Both the position numbers and the translations under genes were made by a program. The notes below the pieces were generated by a model. The model saw only the letters and a program-made list of their open reading frames with translations. It was not told the origin of the DNA and made no database searches. From Micromonospora echinospora (lineage in GTDB: Bacteria; Actinomycetota; Actinomycetes; Mycobacteriales; Micromonosporaceae): a DNA stretch of 64,000 nucleotides. Shown here in pieces: positions 25,731 through 34,839 of the stretch (the first letter of the stretch is position 1; every line of letters starts with the position of its first letter). The DNA lies in assembly GCF_014203425.1 (NCBI RefSeq), contig NZ_JACHJC010000001.1, forward strand, positions 4,490,001 through 4,554,000, read 5' to 3'.

Positions 25731-27044
25731 TCACACCGGCGCGCCCACCCCGGCCGTGGTGTCCGCGACCAGCGCCGCGAGCCGGTCCAGCCCCAGATCG
25801 ATCGACTCCGGTGTGACAGCGCTCACCGACAACCGCAACGCATTCACCGGTTTGCCCGCGTCGTAGAAGTGCGCCATCGGCGTCCAGAGCACGCCGTACT
25901 CGCGGGCCGAGCGGTGCAGCAGCGCGTCGTCCACCGGGAACGGCACGCTCACCACCACGAAGAACCCGCCCGCCGGCACGGTCCAGGTGACCGGCCCGCC
26001 GGCCGGGAAGCGCCGGGCCATGCCGTCGACCAGGTGGCCCAGGTTACGGGCGTACGCGGCCCGTTCCCGCACGTTCGCGGCCACCAGCGAGCAGTCGTGC
26101 GCCAGCAACGCGCCGCCGATCACCGCCTGGCTGATCGGTGACGTGTTCACGGTGACCATGCTCTTGATCTTCGCGAGGTGATCGGCCAGCGGCACCACGG
26201 TGCCGTCGGCCTCCCCCACCCGCTGGTCGGCGACCACGTAGCCGACCCGGGCGCCGGGCAGCACGGTCTTGGCGAACGAGCCGAGGTAGACCACCCGGCG
26301 CGCGGTGTCCAGCGCCTTGAGCGTGGGCCGCCGCGCGGTGCCGTCGGCCGGGAACAGGCCGTACGGGTTGTCCTCGATCAGCAGCAGATCCTCCTCGGCG
26401 GCCAGTTCCAGCAGCCGCCGCCGCTGTCCGGTGGTCATGCTGACCCCGGACGGGTTGGCGAAGTCCGGCATCACGTAGCAGGCCCGGGGCGCCAGCCCTT
26501 CCGCGCGGGCCCGGCGCACCCCGGCTCGCAGGTCGGCCAGGTCGACGCCGTCCGGCCCGCCGGCCACCGGGCGCACCGGCAGGTCCACCAGCCGCGCCGC
26601 GCCGGTCAGCCCGACGTACGTGGGCGCGACAGCGAACAACACGTCCGCCGGGCCGGCCCGCAGCGCGCGCAGCACCAGGAACATCGCCTCCTGGCAGCCG
26701 ACGGTCACCACTATCGACTCCGGGTCGACGGTGAGCCCCTCGTCCACGGCGAGGTTGCGCGCGATCAGGTGGTGCACGACACCCTTGGTCCGGCCGTACT
26801 GCAGCAGCGTCCGGTCGACGGCGGCCCGGTCCAGCCCGAGGTCCTCGGTGAGGTGCCGGCGGAAGCGGTCCAGGTGCTCGTGCAGCAGCGCCGAGTCGAA
26901 GAACTCCTCGTACGGGCGCCCGGCCGCCAGCGACACCGCGTCCGGGTAGTGCTGCGCCACCTCGTTGAGGAAGTTCATCGAGTTCAGGGCCGGGTCGCCG
27001 ACGCTGCCGTGCAGCGCCGTGACGGCCAGGTCGACCGGCTCCAC
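25731..27044 (-). CDS. hpgT: PLP aminotransferase, likely 4-hydroxyphenylglycine transaminase (HpgT-like)
   Basis: 437 aa, fold-type I aminotransferase. The PLP lysine is Lys259 in SFAKT; MPDFANPSG and EDNPYGLF are the usual cofactor-binding segments. The N-terminal sequence GDPALNSMNFLNEVAQHYPDA with AGRPYEEFF is the pattern I associate with HpgT/PglE-type enzymes, which convert (4-hydroxy)benzoylformate to (4-hydroxy)phenylglycine. Context supports this: the gene upstream is a hydroxymandelate oxidase, with one base between its stop and this GTG, and hmaS lies 15 kb away. A general MocR-like or 2-aminoadipate-type aminotransferase is the alternative. Last gene of the leftward P450-esterase-oxidase-transaminase operon. 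Confidence 0.75.
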   Translation of the reverse strand: MEPVDLAVTALHGSVGDPALNSMNFLNEVAQHYPDAVSLAAGRPYEEFFDSALLHEHLDRFRRHLTEDLGLDRAAVDRTLLQYGRTKGVVHHLIARNLAVDEGLTVDPESIVVTVGCQEAMFLVLRALRAGPADVLFAVAPTYVGLTGAARLVDLPVRPVAGGPDGVDLADLRAGVRRARAEGLAPRACYVMPDFANPSGVSMTTGQRRRLLELAAEEDLLLIEDNPYGLFPADGTARRPTLKALDTARRVVYLGSFAKTVLPGARVGYVVADQRVGEADGTVVPLADHLAKIKSMVTVNTSPISQAVIGGALLAHDCSLVAANVRERAAYARNLGHLVDGMARRFPAGGPVTWTVPAGGFFVVVSVPFPVDDALLHRSAREYGVLWTPMAHFYDAGKPVNALRLSVSAVTPESIDLGLDRLAALVADTTAGVGAPV

Positions 27045-27045
27045 G

Positions 27046-28149
27046 TCAGCCTCCGATCCGGGTGCGCAGCCGCCGGGCCGAGGCCGGGTCGGGGCAGCCG
27101 CTGAGGATGAGGGCGTCGCGCAGTTCCGCCGCGAGCAGCGCGAGCGCCGCCTCGGCGCCGGCCCGGCCACCGGCCGCGAGCGCCCAGAGCAGCGGCCGGC
27201 CGAGCAGCACGCCGTCCGCGCCCAGCGCCAGCGCGCGCAGCACGTCGACGCCGCCGCGGACGCCGCTGTCCAGCAGCACCGCGCACCGCTCGTCGACCGC
27301 CTCGACCACCTCGGGCAGCACGCTCGCGCTGGCCGGGGCGGCGTCGAGCTGCCGGCCGCCGTGGTTGGAGACCACCACGGCGTCCACGCCGGCGTCCGCC
27401 GCGCGGGCCGCGTCGCGCGCGTCGAGGATGCCCTTGACCAGCAACGGCACCGGGGTACGCGCGCGCAGCCAGTCGAGGTCCGCCCAGCTCAGCGCCGGGG
27501 CGAACACCGCGCCGGTGTGCACCGCCACCGCCGACACGCCGGGCGTGCCCTGGTGGGCCAGGTCGTCCCGGCCGCCGGGCAGGTTCGCGGCGGTGACGTG
27601 CGGCGGCAGCGCGAAGCCGTTACGCGCGTCGCGCAGGCGCCGCCCGAGCACCGGCACGTCCACTGTCACCATCACCGCGGCGCAGCCGGCCGCCGACGCC
27701 CGGTCCAGCAGGTCGGCCACCAGCGCCCGGTCGCGCAGCCAGTAGAGCTGGAACCACACAGTCGCGCCGGTCGCCGCGATCTCCTCGATCGGCGTGCTGG
27801 CCAGCGTGCTGGCCACGTAGGGCACGCCCGCCGCGCGGGCCGCCGCCGCGAGCGCCGGCTCGCCGTCGGGGTGCAGCAGCCGCTGGTACGCCATCGGCGC
27901 GACAGCCACCGGCAACGCGGCCCGGCCGCCGGGCAGCGTCGCCTCGGTGGACGGGTCGTCCACCCCGGCCAGCATCCGGGGCAGCACCGCCACCCGGTCC
28001 AGCGCGGCCCGGTTGGCGGCCAGGGCGGTCTCGGCGCCGCTGCCGCCGTCGACGAAGTCCCACACGTCGGGTGGCAGCACCGCCCGGGCCAGCGCGGCGA
28101 AATCGGCCAGGCTGACCGGCGGCACGAACCCGTCCGCCGGGTCAACCAT
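27046..28149 (-). CDS. hmo: FMN-dependent alpha-hydroxyacid oxidase, likely 4-hydroxymandelate oxidase
   Basis: 367 aa from ATG at 28149; GTG at 28158 is an alternative. TIM-barrel FMN oxidase with the catalytic histidine motif SNHGGRQLD, the Lys in LLVKGILDARDA, the FMN-phosphate motif DSGVRGGVDVLRAL, and the substrate-side WFQLYWLRDR. Family members oxidise lactate, glycolate or mandelate. With hmaS and an HpgT-like enzyme in the same locus, oxidation of (4-hydroxy)mandelate to (4-hydroxy)benzoylformate is the best fit. It overlaps the esterase gene by eight bases. Confidence 0.85.
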   Translation of the reverse strand: MVDPADGFVPPVSLADFAALARAVLPPDVWDFVDGGSGAETALAANRAALDRVAVLPRMLAGVDDPSTEATLPGGRAALPVAVAPMAYQRLLHPDGEPALAAAARAAGVPYVASTLASTPIEEIAATGATVWFQLYWLRDRALVADLLDRASAAGCAAVMVTVDVPVLGRRLRDARNGFALPPHVTAANLPGGRDDLAHQGTPGVSAVAVHTGAVFAPALSWADLDWLRARTPVPLLVKGILDARDAARAADAGVDAVVVSNHGGRQLDAAPASASVLPEVVEAVDERCAVLLDSGVRGGVDVLRALALGADGVLLGRPLLWALAAGGRAGAEAALALLAAELRDALILSGCPDPASARRLRTRIGG

Positions 28150-29113
28150 GGCCGGCACCCGTCGCCGCCGTATGCGCCGGGTCGAGCCCGAATGAGCGGC
28201 GCAGGAAGGCGGCGGCCCGCTCCTGGGCCTGGCGACCCGCGTCGAACACGCCGGGCATGGCGAAGAACCCGTGCACCATCCCCGGATAGTGGGCCGTCTC
28301 GGTGGGCACGCCGGCCTCGCCCAACCGCTCGGCGTATCGCCGGCCCTCGGCGCACAGCGGGTCGTACCCGGCGGTGACCACGAGCGCCGGTGGCAGGCCG
28401 CCCAGGTCCTCGGCGAGCAGCGGCGACGCCAGCGGGTGCGCCGCGTCGCCGGGGTCGGGGAGGTAGTGGCTCCGGTACCAGCCCACCGAGTGCCTGTTGA
28501 ACAGCATCGGGTCCTCGTCGTCGCCGGGGCGGTGCCCGGGCCGCTGGTCGGTGTTCGGGTAGACCAGCAGCTGGGCGGCGAGCCGGGGACCGCCGTCGGC
28601 GCGGGCCAGCAACGTGACAGCGGCGGCCAGGTTCCCGCCCGCGCTGTCCCCGCCCACCGCCAGCCGGTCCGGGTCGGCGCGGAACTCGGCGGCGTGCGCG
28701 GCGAGGTGCCGCACCGCGGCGTGGCAGTCCTGGACCGCAGCCGGGAACGGGTGCTCCGGCGCGAGCCGATAGCCGACTGTCACGGTCTGCACGCCGCTGA
28801 GATTGACCAGCCGGCGGCAGATCCCGTCGGCGGTGTCGACGCTGCCGAGCGTCCAGCCGCCACCGAAGAAGTAGACGAGCGTCGGCAGCGGGCCGTCGCC
28901 TTCCGGCCGGTGGATCCGCACCGGCAGCGGCCCGGCCGGGCCGGGCACCGTCGTGTCGCGTACCTCGGCGACCGGCTCGACCGCGCCGGAGCCGGCGCGG
29001 ATCGCGGCGAGGTCGGCGGCGCGGGCCTGGGCGAGGGTCTGGGTGTAGAGCGGCACGGCGCCGCCGGCCGCCCGCGCGGCCCGCCACGCGACCACCTGCG
29101 GATCGAGTGTCAT
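28142..29113 (-). CDS. Alpha/beta-hydrolase (hormone-sensitive-lipase family)
   Basis: 323 aa. Nucleophile motif GDSAGGNLAA, acid in AGYDPLCAEG, and catalytic His in YPGMVHGFF. The HGGG oxyanion motif is altered to FGGGW (FFGGGWTLG), with Phe in place of the first His, which may change substrate choice. ATG at 29113 overlaps the P450 stop (ATGA). In the operon it could release or trim a product thioester or ester. Its exact role in the pathway is unknown. Confidence 0.82.
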   Translation of the reverse strand: MTLDPQVVAWRAARAAGGAVPLYTQTLAQARAADLAAIRAGSGAVEPVAEVRDTTVPGPAGPLPVRIHRPEGDGPLPTLVYFFGGGWTLGSVDTADGICRRLVNLSGVQTVTVGYRLAPEHPFPAAVQDCHAAVRHLAAHAAEFRADPDRLAVGGDSAGGNLAAAVTLLARADGGPRLAAQLLVYPNTDQRPGHRPGDDEDPMLFNRHSVGWYRSHYLPDPGDAAHPLASPLLAEDLGGLPPALVVTAGYDPLCAEGRRYAERLGEAGVPTETAHYPGMVHGFFAMPGVFDAGRQAQERAAAFLRRSFGLDPAHTAATGAGHG

Positions 29114-30333
29114 CCGGCCTCCCCTGTGGTGACGAAGAGTTTGTCGATGCCGCGCAGGAACAGGCTCCCGCTGTAGGTGTACGGCTGGGTGACGGCCAGC
29201 CGGGGGAAGCGCGCGAACAGGCGCGGCAGTGCCAGACGGCCCTCCAGCCGGGACACCGCCGAGCCGAGGCAGAAGTGCAGCCCCACGCCGAAGGCCAGCG
29301 ACGGCGGGCCCGGACGGCGCGGGTCGAAGCGGTCCGGGTCGGGGAACCGGGCCGGGTCGCGGTTGGCCGCGGCGATCAGCAGCAGCACGTTGTCGTCGCG
29401 GTCGACCGGCACGCCGCCGAGGTCGACGCCGGCCGGCGCGGAGCGGGCCAGGAAGTGCACCGGGCTCTCCATCCGCAGCACCTCCTCCACGCAGCCCCGG
29501 GCCAGTGAGTCGTCGCCGGGCAGCGCGGCGGTCACGTGCGGGTGGTCCAGCAGCAGCGGCAGGCCGTTGCTGAACATGTAGACGGTGGTGACGAAGCTGG
29601 CGTTGAACAGCACGATCAGGTTGCTGATCAACTCCTCCTCGGTCAGGTCGACGCCGCCCGCGTCGAGCACCTCGACCAGCCCGCTGATCAGGTCGTGGCT
29701 CGGCGCGCGGCGCCGGTGGGCGATCAGGTCACGGTAGTAGACGCGCAGTTCCTCGGCGGCCTGGTTGGCCCGGGCCAGCCGCTCCGGCGTCTTGCCGGAC
29801 ACGTCCATGTACTCGTCGATCCAGTCGACCCGCTGCCGGTACCAGGCCAGGTCGGCCGCGGGCAGGCCGATGAACTCGGCCATCACCAGCGCCGGGACCG
29901 GGTAGGCGAAGTCGGCCACGAAGTCCACCTCGGCGCCGTCGGCGCCCGCCTCGGCCATGTGGTCCAGACGTTCGGCGACGACCCGCTCGATCACCGGCTC
30001 CAGCGCGACCAGCCGGCGCGGGGTGAACGTCTTCGCGAACACCGCACGCATCCGGGTGTGGTCGGGCGGGTTGACGAACATCATCGAGGTCAGGAACGTC
30101 CGCAGGATCTCCTGTTCCTCCCAGCCGGGCGGGAAGCCCTTGTACCAGCCGGGATCGCGCAGGATCCGGTCCACCATGTCGTACCCGCCGGCCACCGCGC
30201 TGACGGTGCTGTGCTCGGCACGGGCCGGAACGGCGTTTATCGGCCCGTGCTCGTGCAGGGCCGCGTAGAAGGGATAGGGGTTCTGCCGGCCCTGTTCGCT
30301 GTAGAGGCCGGTCAGGATCTCGCTGACGTCCAC
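29110..30333 (-). CDS. Cytochrome P450 with unusual I-helix
   Basis: 407 aa. Haem-binding loop FGVGLHFCLG with the axial Cys near residue 355, ExxR in EEVLR, and the PPDHTRMRAVFAKTFTPRR segment are standard. The I-helix oxygen-activation motif, normally AGxET/DT, reads LFNASFVTT: the conserved Ala-Gly is Asn-Ala and the acidic residue is missing. GTG at 30333 is chosen because GGAGG lies eight bases upstream; a start at 30405 would run through the ribosome site. First gene of the leftward operon. Substrate unknown; oxidation of the polyketide or of an aryl amino acid is possible. Confidence 0.88.
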   Translation of the reverse strand: MDVSEILTGLYSEQGRQNPYPFYAALHEHGPINAVPARAEHSTVSAVAGGYDMVDRILRDPGWYKGFPPGWEEQEILRTFLTSMMFVNPPDHTRMRAVFAKTFTPRRLVALEPVIERVVAERLDHMAEAGADGAEVDFVADFAYPVPALVMAEFIGLPAADLAWYRQRVDWIDEYMDVSGKTPERLARANQAAEELRVYYRDLIAHRRRAPSHDLISGLVEVLDAGGVDLTEEELISNLIVLFNASFVTTVYMFSNGLPLLLDHPHVTAALPGDDSLARGCVEEVLRMESPVHFLARSAPAGVDLGGVPVDRDDNVLLLIAAANRDPARFPDPDRFDPRRPGPPSLAFGVGLHFCLGSAVSRLEGRLALPRLFARFPRLAVTQPYTYSGSLFLRGIDKLFVTTGEAG

Positions 30334-30360
30334 GGTCTTTTTCCTCCCCAGGAAAACGGC

Positions 30361-30394
30361 GGCGGGGGCGGCGTCGTGTCGACCGCCGCCCCCG
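30361..30394 (-). terminator. Terminator of the SGNH hydrolase gene
   Basis: A perfect 12-bp stem (GCGGGGGCGGCG / CGCCGCCCCCGC) with a ten-base loop lies just beyond the hydrolase stop at 30402 and before the P450 gene, separating the two transcripts. Confidence 0.75.
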
Positions 30395-30401
30395 CCCGGT
30401 G

Positions 30402-31712
30402 TCACAGTCCGAGCAGCTTCAATGGCACCGCGTTCGCCATCGCCGCGGCTCCTGTGTCGTTCGGGTGGATGTGGTCACCCGAGTCGTACGCCGGCAGCAG
30501 CCGGCTGGGCTGCGCCGGGTCGCGCATCACCGCGTCGAAGTCGACGATGCCGTCGAACTCGGCCCGGCCCGGCCCGCGCAGCCAGGTGTTGACGGCCTGG
30601 CGGGTGGCGTCCTTCTCCGGGGTCCACACGCCCGGCCCGCCGTTGCCCTCGTACGGCATGAGCGTGCCGGCGATGCTGGTCAGGCCGCGCGCCTGGACCT
30701 GCCGGTTGATCTGGCGCAGGGAGGCGATGATCGCCTCCGGGCTGTCATCGCTCATCCAGATGTCGTTGATGCCCAGGTGGGTGATGACGGTGCGCACCCC
30801 GGTCTGCGGGAACACGTCCTCGTTGAGCCGGGCCAGCGCGTTCGGGCCCAGCTCGTAGTAGCCGGGGAAGCCGCCCGCGCCGGGCTCGGTGCCCTCGTGG
30901 TTGAGCCGGTTGCCGGCCAGGCTGAGGTTGAGCACACCCGGCGTACGCGGCTCCGGGCGGGCGTCGATCAGCCGCTTGGCGAGCAGGTCGGGCCAGCGGC
31001 GGTCGGCGTTGACGGTGCTGCCGTTGCCGTCGCTGATGGAGTCGCCGAGCACCACCACGGAGCCGGGCGTCGCCTTGCGCTCCACGTCGATGCCGGACAG
31101 GAACATCCAGCAGCAGTTGGGCCGGATGGTGAAGCCGGCGCCGTCGGCCGCCGAGGTGAGGTCGGTGGCGCCGATGAAGTTGGTGACCCGGGACTGGCCG
31201 TGGAACGTGACCGGCCCGGTGAGCACCGGGAAGTACAGGGTGACCACCAGGTCCTCCTGCTCGGCCACCGGGAAGGCCACCGGGTCGCTGAGCAGTTCGG
31301 CGCCCTTGTTGATGGTCGCCGAGTCGGTGCCGGAGAACGTCAGCTGGCGGACGCTGGCCGGGACGATGTCGGACAGGTCGTCGGCGGTGGCGGTGTTCGG
31401 CCGGGCGATGGTGGCGCGACCGACCTGGATGGCCTGCTGGCCGTAGAGGTTGGTCAGCCGCACCCGCAGGCGCGGCCCGCCCACCGAGGTCTGCACTGTC
31501 ATCCGGATGCTCTGGTTGTTCAGGCCGGTCTCGGTCAGGCCCACGGTGTTCCCGCGGGTCACCGCCGCGGCCCAGGTCCCGGCCCACTCGGCGCGCCCGT
31601 GCCCGGCGCGGTCCTTGTCGGTCGGGCCGGCGCTCGCGGTGACCGCCGGGGTGGCGGCGATCAGGAGCGTTACGGCGGAAGCTATGACGTGCCATCTCTT
31701 CGGGGTCGGCAT
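30402..31712 (-). CDS. Secreted SGNH/GDSL hydrolase
   Basis: 436 aa. ATG at 31712 gives a signal peptide (about 1-28, ending near VTASAGP), with GGAGG upstream. SGNH blocks are complete: block I LGDSISDG, block III GINDIW, block V DHIHPND. A beta-rich N-terminal domain (about 40-190) precedes the catalytic domain, as in the larger actinobacterial esterases of this group. It acts outside the cell. A place in the polyketide pathway is not evident; it is terminated separately. Confidence 0.88.
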   Translation of the reverse strand: MPTPKRWHVIASAVTLLIAATPAVTASAGPTDKDRAGHGRAEWAGTWAAAVTRGNTVGLTETGLNNQSIRMTVQTSVGGPRLRVRLTNLYGQQAIQVGRATIARPNTATADDLSDIVPASVRQLTFSGTDSATINKGAELLSDPVAFPVAEQEDLVVTLYFPVLTGPVTFHGQSRVTNFIGATDLTSAADGAGFTIRPNCCWMFLSGIDVERKATPGSVVVLGDSISDGNGSTVNADRRWPDLLAKRLIDARPEPRTPGVLNLSLAGNRLNHEGTEPGAGGFPGYYELGPNALARLNEDVFPQTGVRTVITHLGINDIWMSDDSPEAIIASLRQINRQVQARGLTSIAGTLMPYEGNGGPGVWTPEKDATRQAVNTWLRGPGRAEFDGIVDFDAVMRDPAQPSRLLPAYDSGDHIHPNDTGAAAMANAVPLKLLGL

Positions 31713-31996
31713 CGATCCTCCATGGTCGGCAGCCCCGGGCGTGACGCGGTCGGCGGCACCGGCCCGGGCGATGGACCGGAAACTAGCTTCCGGCGGTGAC
31801 GAGCGTCAATCAACCTGATCGACATGATCAAATGCCCACGGGGCGGGACGCAGCGACGATCGGCTCTGTCCGCCGTGGACCGCCGCTGCCTAGGCTCGGA
31901 GCTGGCGGCGGTGCGGTCGCCGACCTGGCACCTGCCGTCATGTCCCGGCCCTGACCTGGCCGGACGCCGCTCGCGGACCATGATGGGGGCTGCCCG
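31713..31996. promoter_or_regulatory. Divergent promoter region with two dyads
   Basis: The 284-bp gap between the SGNH hydrolase and the rightward ligase gene has no ORF of note. It contains the palindrome CCGGAAACTAGCTTCCGG (31776-31793) and the inverted repeat TGATC-GACAT-GATCA (31816-31830) in the only AT-rich stretch. These are good candidates for operators of an unlinked repressor. A TAGGCT hexamer near 31893 is a possible -10 for the rightward ligase-MFS pair. Confidence 0.4.
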
Positions 31997-33571
31997 ATGA
32001 CCGACCGGCCGAACTACGTGCACGAGGCGCTGGAGCTCTTCGCCGGCTTCGGCGACCGGGAGGCGCTCGTCGGCGGCGGACGCCGCCTCACCTACCCCCA
32101 GGTCGCCGCCGAGGTGCGCGGCCTGGCCGCCGCGCTGCGCCGGCACGGGGTACGCCCCGGCACGGCGGTGCTGGTGATGCTCGGCAACACGGTCGAGGGC
32201 CCGCTGCTGCAACTGGCGCTGCACCTGCTGGGCTGCCGGAGCATGTGGATCGCCCCGGTGACCTCGCGGCGGGAGGTCGACGAGTTCGTCGCGCTGTCCG
32301 CGCCGGAGGCGTTCGTGCACGACCCGCGTGACCCGCAGGCGGTGGAGATCGCGGCCGGCCTGTCCGGCGTACCGGTGCTCTGCCTCGGCCCCGGCGGCGC
32401 CGGGCCGGACCTGACCGCCGCGACCGGTGAGCCGGCCGCGGAGCTGCCCGCCGGGGCGTCCGCGCCGGAGTCGTTCCTGCAGACCAGCGGCACCACCGGC
32501 ACGCCGAAGCTGGTGCACCACAGGGAGAGCTTCTACCGGCAGATCCTCGCCCTGGCCGCCGATTTCCGGGGCGCCGGGTTCCCGCTGCTACGGCACCTGT
32601 CGCACTCGCCGATGTGGCTGGCCAGCGGGCAGATCACCACGCTGTTCAACCTGTTCACCGGCGGCGTGCTGTTCCTGCGCGAGCAGTGGGACCCGGCCGC
32701 GTTCATCGCCACCGTGGACGCCGAGCGGCTCACCTCCACGTTCGTCACCCCGCCGATGCTCTACGAGGTGCTCGACCACCCCGACCTGCCGGGCGCCGAC
32801 TTCTCCGCCATGTTCATGTTCAACGTGGGCGCCGGGCCCGCCGCGCCCGCCCGGCTGCGCCAGGCCATCGCCCGCTTCGGCCCGTGTCTGCGCATCGTGT
32901 ACGGGCTCAGCGAAGCGGTGGTCATCTGCGCGCTGCCCGGGTTGACCGAGGACCCGGAGCACCCGGAGCGGCTGCGCTCCTGCGGCCGCCCGTACGGCGA
33001 CGTGACCGTGGAGATCCGCGACGCCGACGGCCGGGTGCTGCCGCCCGGCGACGACGGCGAGGTGTGGGTCCGCACGAAGCTGAGCTTCGCCGGCTACCAC
33101 GGCCGGCCCGAGCTGACCGCGGAGACGCTCGTCGACGGCTGGGTCCGCACCCGCGACATCGGCCACCTCGACGCCGACGGGTACCTCTACCTGGTCGACC
33201 GGTTGCAGGACCGAATCCTCACCCGGGCGCGCAGCTGGCCGATCTACTCCCGCCCGATCGAGGACGTGCTCGCCGGTCACCCCGAGGTGCGGGCCGCCGC
33301 CGTCATCGGCGTGCCGGACCCGGTGGCCGGGGAGCTGCCGTACGCGTACGTGGTGCCGGCGCCGGGCGCGTCGGTGACCGGCGAGGAGCTGATCGCGCTG
33401 GTGGTGCGGGAGCTGAGCGAGACCTGGGCGCCCGGCGCCGTGGAGTTCGTCGACGCGCTGCCGCTCAACCGGTCCGCGAAGGTGGACAAACGCGCGCTGC
33501 GGGCCCGGTACGCCGCCGCGCATCCCGCCGACGCCGACTCGCTGGGCACTGTGATCGGCAGCCCGGCATGA
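31997..33571 (+). CDS. AMP-dependent acyl-CoA synthetase/ligase
   Basis: 524 aa, ANL superfamily. The adenylation motif is QTSGTTGTPKLV; then YGLSEAVV (A5), GWVRTRDIGHLDADGYLYLVDRLQD (A7-A8) and the catalytic C-terminal Lys in NRSAKVDK. It activates a carboxylic acid as acyl-AMP and transfers it to CoA or a carrier protein. The pocket cannot be read for its substrate by eye. It is coupled to an exporter gene by an ATGA overlap, which suggests the pair belongs to the polyketide locus. ATG at 31997 follows a G-rich ribosome site. Confidence 0.87.
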   Translation: MTDRPNYVHEALELFAGFGDREALVGGGRRLTYPQVAAEVRGLAAALRRHGVRPGTAVLVMLGNTVEGPLLQLALHLLGCRSMWIAPVTSRREVDEFVALSAPEAFVHDPRDPQAVEIAAGLSGVPVLCLGPGGAGPDLTAATGEPAAELPAGASAPESFLQTSGTTGTPKLVHHRESFYRQILALAADFRGAGFPLLRHLSHSPMWLASGQITTLFNLFTGGVLFLREQWDPAAFIATVDAERLTSTFVTPPMLYEVLDHPDLPGADFSAMFMFNVGAGPAAPARLRQAIARFGPCLRIVYGLSEAVVICALPGLTEDPEHPERLRSCGRPYGDVTVEIRDADGRVLPPGDDGEVWVRTKLSFAGYHGRPELTAETLVDGWVRTRDIGHLDADGYLYLVDRLQDRILTRARSWPIYSRPIEDVLAGHPEVRAAAVIGVPDPVAGELPYAYVVPAPGASVTGEELIALVVRELSETWAPGAVEFVDALPLNRSAKVDKRALRARYAAAHPADADSLGTVIGSPA

Positions 33572-34788
33572 ACCCGCGCCGGGAGTTGTACACCCTGGTC
33601 GGCGCCGACCTGCTGTCCAACCTCGGCACCCGGATCTCCGTGGTGGCCATCCCCTGGCTGGTGCTGGAGACCACCGGCAGCCCCACCAAGATGGGACTCG
33701 TCGCGGCGGCGGAGACGCTGCCGTACATGCTCTCCAGCGCGCTGGCCACACCGTGGGCGGACCGCTTCGGCATCCGCCGTACCTCCGTGTTCGTGGACGC
33801 GGCGAGCGCCGCCGCGATGGCGGTGGTGGCGCTGGCGCCCTGGCTCGGGTTCGGCACGCTGCTGGTCCTGGTGGCGGTCGCCGGCGGGCTGCGCGGCATC
33901 GGCGACCGGGTCAAGCACGTGCTGTTCAAACCGGCCGCCGAGCGGGCCGGGGTGCCGCTGATCCGGCTCACCAGCGCCTACGACGGCCTGGCCCGGGGCA
34001 TGACGCTGTTCGGCGCGGTGCTCGGCGGCCTGCTCATCGACTGGGTCGGGCTGACCCAGGCCATCTGGATCGACGCGGCCACGTTCGCGGTCTGCGCGCT
34101 GCTGATCGGCGTGCTGGTGCGCCCGCACGCGCCGGCGCAGCCCGCGCCCCGGGAGCCGTACCTGCGGGCGTTGCGCGGCGGCTTCGCGTACCTGCGCACC
34201 GACCGGACGCTGATGATCATGCTGCTGGTGGTCTCGGTGTCGAACATGTTCGCCAACGCCAGCGTCGCGGTCTGGATCCCGCTCTGGGTCAACCAGGTGC
34301 TCGGCGACCCGGCCGGCTTCGGCCTGCTGCTCGGTGTGTTCTCGGCCGGCGCGCTGCTGGGCAACGTGCTGTTCACGATGTTCGGCACCCGGCTGCCCGC
34401 CGGGACGACGTTCGCGCTGGGGCTGACGCTCAGCGGCGCGCCCCGGCTGCTCGCGCTGGCGCTCAGCGACGACCTGGTCGTGGTGCTGGTGGTGACGTTC
34501 CTGTCCGGCATCGGCATCGCGGCGGTGAACCCGCTGCTCGGCGCGTCGCTCTACCAGCGGGTGCCGGGCGAGCTGCAGACCCGGGTGCTGGGCATCTCCG
34601 GGTCGGTGGCGTTCCTCGGCCTGCCCGTTGGCGCGCTGCTCGGCGGCTGGTCGGTGGCGCTGCTCGACCTGACCCCGGCGCTGCTGGTGATGTCGGTGGT
34701 CTGCCTGCTGCTGACCGTGGGACCGCTGCTGCTGACCCGCGCGTCCCGGCGCCCGGAGGTGAAGCCGGCCACGCCGACACCGGTCTGA
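33568..34788 (+). CDS. MFS transporter
   Basis: 406 aa with about 12 hydrophobic helices. The N-terminus LVGADLLSNLGTRISVVAIPWLVL and the loop motif PWADRFGIRRTSVF are typical of the MFS drug/metabolite exporter group related to macrolide efflux proteins. Start ATG at 33568 overlaps the ligase stop. Likely exports the locus's product or confers self-resistance, which is inference from position. Confidence 0.88.
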   Translation: MNPRRELYTLVGADLLSNLGTRISVVAIPWLVLETTGSPTKMGLVAAAETLPYMLSSALATPWADRFGIRRTSVFVDAASAAAMAVVALAPWLGFGTLLVLVAVAGGLRGIGDRVKHVLFKPAAERAGVPLIRLTSAYDGLARGMTLFGAVLGGLLIDWVGLTQAIWIDAATFAVCALLIGVLVRPHAPAQPAPREPYLRALRGGFAYLRTDRTLMIMLLVVSVSNMFANASVAVWIPLWVNQVLGDPAGFGLLLGVFSAGALLGNVLFTMFGTRLPAGTTFALGLTLSGAPRLLALALSDDLVVVLVVTFLSGIGIAAVNPLLGASLYQRVPGELQTRVLGISGSVAFLGLPVGALLGGWSVALLDLTPALLVMSVVCLLLTVGPLLLTRASRRPEVKPATPTPV

Positions 34789-34839
34789 GCCCTGCCGGTC
34801 CGAGCCGGCGTGTCGGTGGGCGGCGGTAGGGTCGGGGCC

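Noticed and set aside
28142..29113. Esterase called as a broken gene because HGGG is FGGG
   Set aside because: The nucleophile, acid and His motifs and full length are intact, and coupling to both neighbours is preserved.
31816..31830. Typical gamma-butyrolactone receptor (ARE) box
   Set aside because: The arms are too short and the sequence does not fit the ARE consensus, and no receptor gene is nearby.
31997..34788. Ligase-MFS pair as unrelated to the polyketide locus
   Set aside because: Not settled, but translational coupling of an acyl ligase to an exporter between operons C and B makes membership more likely than not.
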